From the NCBI RefSeq assembly GCF_001715295.1, contig NZ_MDKB01000002.1:680499-744498 (forward strand): a DNA stretch of 64,000 bases, written 5' to 3'. Position 1 is the first letter of the stretch; each line of letters starts with the position of its first letter. Position numbers and translations under genes: made by a program. Of this stretch, positions 61,641 to 64,000 are shown one piece after another. Under the pieces are notes generated by a model, which was not told where the DNA came from, did no database searches, and saw only the letters and a list, made by a program, of their open reading frames with translations. Source of the stretch: Streptomyces griseus (lineage in GTDB: Bacteria > Actinomycetota > Actinomycetes > Streptomycetales > Streptomycetaceae).

Positions 61641-62105
61641 CTAACCAGGCAGGGGCAGCTCGAACCACACCGTCTTGCCGCTCTTTCCGTGCCTGGTCCC
61701 CCAGCGGCGCGCGGAACACGCCATGAGCCGCAGTCCCCGTCCGGTCTCGTCATCGGGTCCGGCACTGCGTTCGGTGGGCGGATCCGGAACCGGATCGGAG
61801 ACTTCCACCAGCAGCCCCCGCGGCCCGGCCGGGCCCGTGCCGGGCAATGCGTCCGGTACGGTACCGGGCGCCCGGCCGCCGGGACACGGGCGCACCACCC
61901 GGACACCGATGGGCCCCGAGGCGTGGCGGAGGGAGTTGGTCACCAGCTCGCTGACGAGCAGGACCGCCACGTCACCCACCGCGTCGGCCATACCCCAGTG
62001 GTGCAGGGCGTCACGTACGGCGTGCCTGGCGCTGCGCACCGAGCCCGGCACCGCCGGAAAGCTCCACGCGGCGCTCTCGCCTTCGGTATCGGTCACGCCG
62101 CTCAC
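61641..62105 (-). CDS. Stand-alone HATPase (RsbW-like, anti-sigma kinase type)
   Basis: A 154-residue GHKL ATPase with DVAVLLVSELVTNSLRHASG (N box) and GRGLRLMACSARRWG (lid), ending GKTVWFELPLPG. The N and C parts strongly resemble the HATPase end of the neighbouring SpoIIE protein. It lacks a phosphoacceptor domain, typical of serine kinase anti-sigma factors, but its target is unknown. It lies about 160 bases upstream of the SpoIIE-type gene on the same strand. The GTG at 62105 is used; a GTG at 62096 with a better-spaced GGAAG is possible. Confidence 0.82.
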   Translation of the reverse strand: MSGVTDTEGESAAWSFPAVPGSVRSARHAVRDALHHWGMADAVGDVAVLLVSELVTNSLRHASGPIGVRVVRPCPGGRAPGTVPDALPGTGPAGPRGLLVEVSDPVPDPPTERSAGPDDETGRGLRLMACSARRWGTRHGKSGKTVWFELPLPG

Positions 62106-62252
62106 TTCCCAGGGCCGGCGGCAGCGGGGGCACTCCCCTTCCAGGGGAATCTATCCACCACATACCCATATTCCGGACAACTTAGCGTGTCCGGCGGAGG
62201 GTGGGGCGAACGGGCGCAGCCACGGTCCGCACGGTGGCAGCCCCTCAGCCGC

Positions 62253-62657
62253 TCAGCGGCGCGAGGCCGCCCGCAGCCGGCGTACGGCTTCGGCCACGGC
62301 GGGGCGGTCCTGGTCCAGCCAGTCGACGGTGTCCACCTCGTCCGGCGCGAGCCAACGGAGTGCGTCGTGGTCCTCCAGCGGGCGGGGCTCGCCCGAGATC
62401 AGACGGACCGTCCACACCTGGAGCACATAGCCGGGCTTCAGCGGCCACCGGCCGGGAAGGCGTTCCAGCGGCTCCGCCTCCACACCGAGCTCTTCCCTGA
62501 GCTCGCGCACGAGGGCCTGCTCGCCGCTCTCACCCGGCTCCATTTTCCCGCCGGGCAGTTCCCAGCGGCCGGCCAGCTCCGGCGGGGCGCTGCGGCGGGC
62601 GGCCAGGAGCCGCCCCGCATCGCACACGGCCCCGGCCACCACCACGGATTCGTTCAT
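62253..62657 (-). CDS. NUDIX hydrolase (MutT-like)
   Basis: A 134-residue protein with a full Nudix box, GGKMEPGESGEQALVRELREELGV, after ELAGRWELPGGK. It hydrolyses nucleoside diphosphate derivatives and may sanitise oxidised dGTP (MutT role) or act in another nucleotide pathway. The ATG at 62657 is preceded by TACGCT ending 7 bases upstream, so leaderless. A long low-complexity stretch follows upstream. Confidence 0.85.
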   Translation of the reverse strand: MNESVVVAGAVCDAGRLLAARRSAPPELAGRWELPGGKMEPGESGEQALVRELREELGVEAEPLERLPGRWPLKPGYVLQVWTVRLISGEPRPLEDHDALRWLAPDEVDTVDWLDQDRPAVAEAVRRLRAASRR

Positions 62658-62664
62658 GGGGCGG

Positions 62665-62670
62665 AGCGTA
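62665..62670 (-). promoter_or_regulatory. Candidate -10 box (TACGCT, minus strand), leaderless start of the NUDIX gene
   Basis: TACGCT on the minus strand ends 7 bases before the ATG at 62657. Confidence 0.4.
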
Positions 62671-62739
62671 ACCGCCCGGACGGACGGGCTCCTTCGCCCT
62701 GGCGGTTTCGCTCCGGCCCCGGTGCCCGGCTTCGATGCC

Positions 62740-62815
62740 CGGCTCCGTCGTGCACGCAAGTCGTGCACGCACGTCGTGCCTGTGTCAGCTGTGCGTGTCA
62801 GCCGTGCGTGTCAAA
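62740..62815. repeat. Low-complexity tandem GTCGTGCACGCA-like repeats
   Basis: GTCGTGCACGCA-type units recur at about 62748-62779, and a CAGCyGTGCGTGT unit occurs twice at about 62788-62813. They lie between the NUDIX gene and the small SPOR-like gene. Confidence 0.6.
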
Positions 62816-62826
62816 GGGTGTGCGCT

Positions 62827-62994
62827 CTACCCGAGCCGCTCCACCCAGTACAACTGCTCGTGTCCGTGCCGGTCCAGGTCGTCCGCCGTCTTCTGCGCCT
62901 CGTCCTGCGTGGCGTAACGGCCGACGCGGTACCTGTTGCCGTTGTCGTCCTGCCTGATCACCAGCCAGGGGAGCACGGCCCCACCGTCGGTCAT
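62827..62994 (-). CDS. Small SPOR-domain-like protein (55 aa)
   Basis: A 55-residue protein, MTDGGAVLPWLVIRQDDNGN followed by YRVGRYATQDEAQKTADDLDRHGHEQLYWVERL. Its pattern of two strands and a helix with DEAQ-x-x-A resembles a minimal SPOR domain, which binds denuded peptidoglycan in larger proteins. It is a recognisable conserved Streptomyces short protein. GGGGAGGGG precedes the ATG, 5 bases away. Confidence 0.75.
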   Translation of the reverse strand: MTDGGAVLPWLVIRQDDNGNRYRVGRYATQDEAQKTADDLDRHGHEQLYWVERLG

Positions 62995-63678
62995 CGCGCC
63001 CCTCCCCAGCATGTCGCCCCTCTCCCTGACGGCGTGCACGTCTCTAAGGATCCCCAGGAAACCGCAGTACGCATATGCCCGAGCGTACGCCTGACCTTTA
63101 CTCAGCGGATGCGTGTTTACACAAAGAGATACGCATCCGGCCATACCCGTGGGGCGCACCCGGCCGGATGCGCCCCCGCGCGGCAGCACCGCGGGCGTGA
63201 GCCGGGGCTGCCCGCACCCTGGGTGGCGGTATCAGGACGGGCCCGTCCGAGGTCCTCCGCACCAGGCGGCCCCGCTCACGCCTCCGCTCCCCCGCGGGCC
63301 GGTGAGCAGCACACGGGCAGACCCGTCCCGCACGGGCGGGGCCGCCGTCGGCGACGACCGGCGGTGCGTACACCGCCCCGCACGCCGCACGTGCGCGGGC
63401 CGCGAACGTCGGTGGCCCGGGCGCCGGGGGCGTCCACGGCGTCGGGTGTGTGTGCCCCGGTCGCGGCGCCTCGCCCGTGGAGCCCGGCGATGTCCGCCCT
63501 CGGCGACTTTCCGTCGGCCCGTCCGGTGCACAGGGGTGAACGGGAAGCGGAGGCCGAACGCGCCATCCCGTCACGGCCGGGGAGTGCCTGCCGGTGCCCG
63601 GCCTCCGAGGGGCGGCGACTCCGCAGGGAGCCCGCCGGACCGGCCTCACGGCCGGCGGTCGTCACAGCCGCCCACCGG
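62995..63678. other. 684-base gene-free stretch
   Basis: No convincing gene. It contains the inverted repeats at 63107-63172 and an AT-richer patch at 63050-63135 that probably holds the promoter of the SPOR-like gene. The rest (63180-63678) is uniform high-GC sequence; the open frames there have no family signature. Confidence 0.5.
63107..63172. repeat. Nested inverted repeats around GGATGCG/CGCATCC
   Basis: GGATGCGT (63107-63114) pairs with ACGCATCC (63131-63138). CGCATCCGGCC (63132-63142) also pairs with GGCCGGATGCG (63162-63172). The middle element can join either partner, so two exclusive hairpins are possible. Confidence 0.6.
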
Positions 63679-64000
63679 TCAGCGGACCGGCAGGTGGTAG
63701 GCGATCCGGTAGCGGTCGGCGGGCACGATCACGTCGGCGGTCTCCACGGCCCGCCCCGACGCGTAGTACGTCCGCGCGATGACCATCACCACATGGCCGG
63801 GGACCCCGCCGAGCGCAAGGAGCTCTTCCGCCAGTCCCGGGCGTGCGCCGACCTCCTCCGCGACGTTGTCCACGACCACGTCGATCGCCGCCATCCTCTC
63901 CACCACGCCGCAGCCGCCCAGCGGGCCCTCCTCGGGCAGCATCACCGGCGTGCGCCCCGTGACGGCCAGCGGCTCCCAGGAGGTGGAGAGCATCATCGGC
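63679..64000 (-). CDS. GntR-family transcriptional regulator, UTRA domain (partial, 5' end outside window)
   Basis: The frame is open to the window edge at 64000. The visible 107 residues match the C-terminal UTRA domain of HutC-type GntR regulators: VMLPEEGPLGGCGVVERMAAIDVVVDNVAEEVGARPGLAEELLALGGVPGHVVMVIARTYY ending ADVIVPADRYRIAYHLPVR. The N-terminal DNA-binding domain must lie beyond the window. The ligand is unknown. Confidence 0.8.
   Translation of the reverse strand, partial: PMMLSTSWEPLAVTGRTPVMLPEEGPLGGCGVVERMAAIDVVVDNVAEEVGARPGLAEELLALGGVPGHVVMVIARTYYASGRAVETADVIVPADRYRIAYHLPVR

Noticed and set aside
63180..63678. Open frames on both strands
   Set aside because: They are Arg/Pro/Ala-rich, overlap each other in several frames and have neither ribosome sites nor family signatures.

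Overview
High-GC actinobacterial chromosome, almost certainly Streptomyces. The evidence is about 72% GC by eye, strong third-position GC bias, GTG and TTG starts, GGAGG-type ribosome sites, mycothiol biosynthesis (mshB), two large oligopeptide ABC operons of the bldK type, and many Streptomyces-style long perfect-stem terminators. I see no tRNA, rRNA, complete insertion sequence, prophage or CRISPR array. Gene order from about 1 to 55 kb resembles, from memory and in reverse, the Mycobacterium tuberculosis block from deaD (Rv1253) down to typA (Rv1165): corA, an MgtE-N/CBS protein, DUF1003, mrp, tatB, htrA, anti-sigma, ECF sigma, O-methyltransferase, DUF3117, tag, DivIVA-like, folP2, LOG, dapE, dapC, ferredoxin, mshB, LpqW-like, typA. 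The window is therefore mostly old vertically inherited core chromosome with Streptomyces insertions.

Layout. 0-10.5 kb: tail of an RNA helicase, an alpha/beta hydrolase, a NYN nuclease, MarC, a PHP phosphoesterase, an MFS exporter, a SUFU-domain protein, CorA and a lipoprotein. 10.7-13.7 kb: a soluble MgtE-N/CBS protein, DUF1003 and the Mrp Fe-S carrier ATPase. 13.8-20.2 kb: an envelope-stress module (ECF sigma, zinc anti-sigma, HtrA protease, TatB) with a divergent O-methyltransferase. 20.2-25.3 kb: enoyl-CoA hydratase, DNA-3-methyladenine glycosylase, DivIVA-domain protein, FolP2, LOG protein, DapE. 25.4-34.8 kb: a lysozyme-like secreted protein, DapC, FdxA, a GNAT enzyme, a SirB1-like protein, a VanW-type cell-wall protein, and mshB with a coupled membrane protein. 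35-38.2 kb: an S9 peptidase and a membrane protein.

38.3-50.2 kb holds two tandem paralogous oligopeptide importers, each ordered binding lipoprotein, permease, permease, ATPase, ATPase, and each with a hairpin between the lipoprotein gene and the first permease. TypA and an LpqW-like lipoprotein follow. 55.4-58.5 kb carries a glycoamylase-like gene remnant, a TPM-type membrane coiled-coil protein whose N-terminal domain looks eroded, and a PspA protein. 58.9-62.1 kb holds a PAS-GAF-SpoIIE-HATPase phosphatase and a stand-alone HATPase. The window ends with a NUDIX hydrolase, a small SPOR-like protein, a gene-free 0.7 kb stretch and the C-terminal part of a GntR regulator.

Several genes work together. 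DapE and DapC serve lysine and peptidoglycan diaminopimelate synthesis. Sigma, anti-sigma, HtrA and TatB look like one envelope-stress circuit. CorA and the MgtE-N protein suggest divalent-cation homeostasis. Many starts lie 6 or 7 bases behind a TAnnnT box, which suggests leaderless transcripts.
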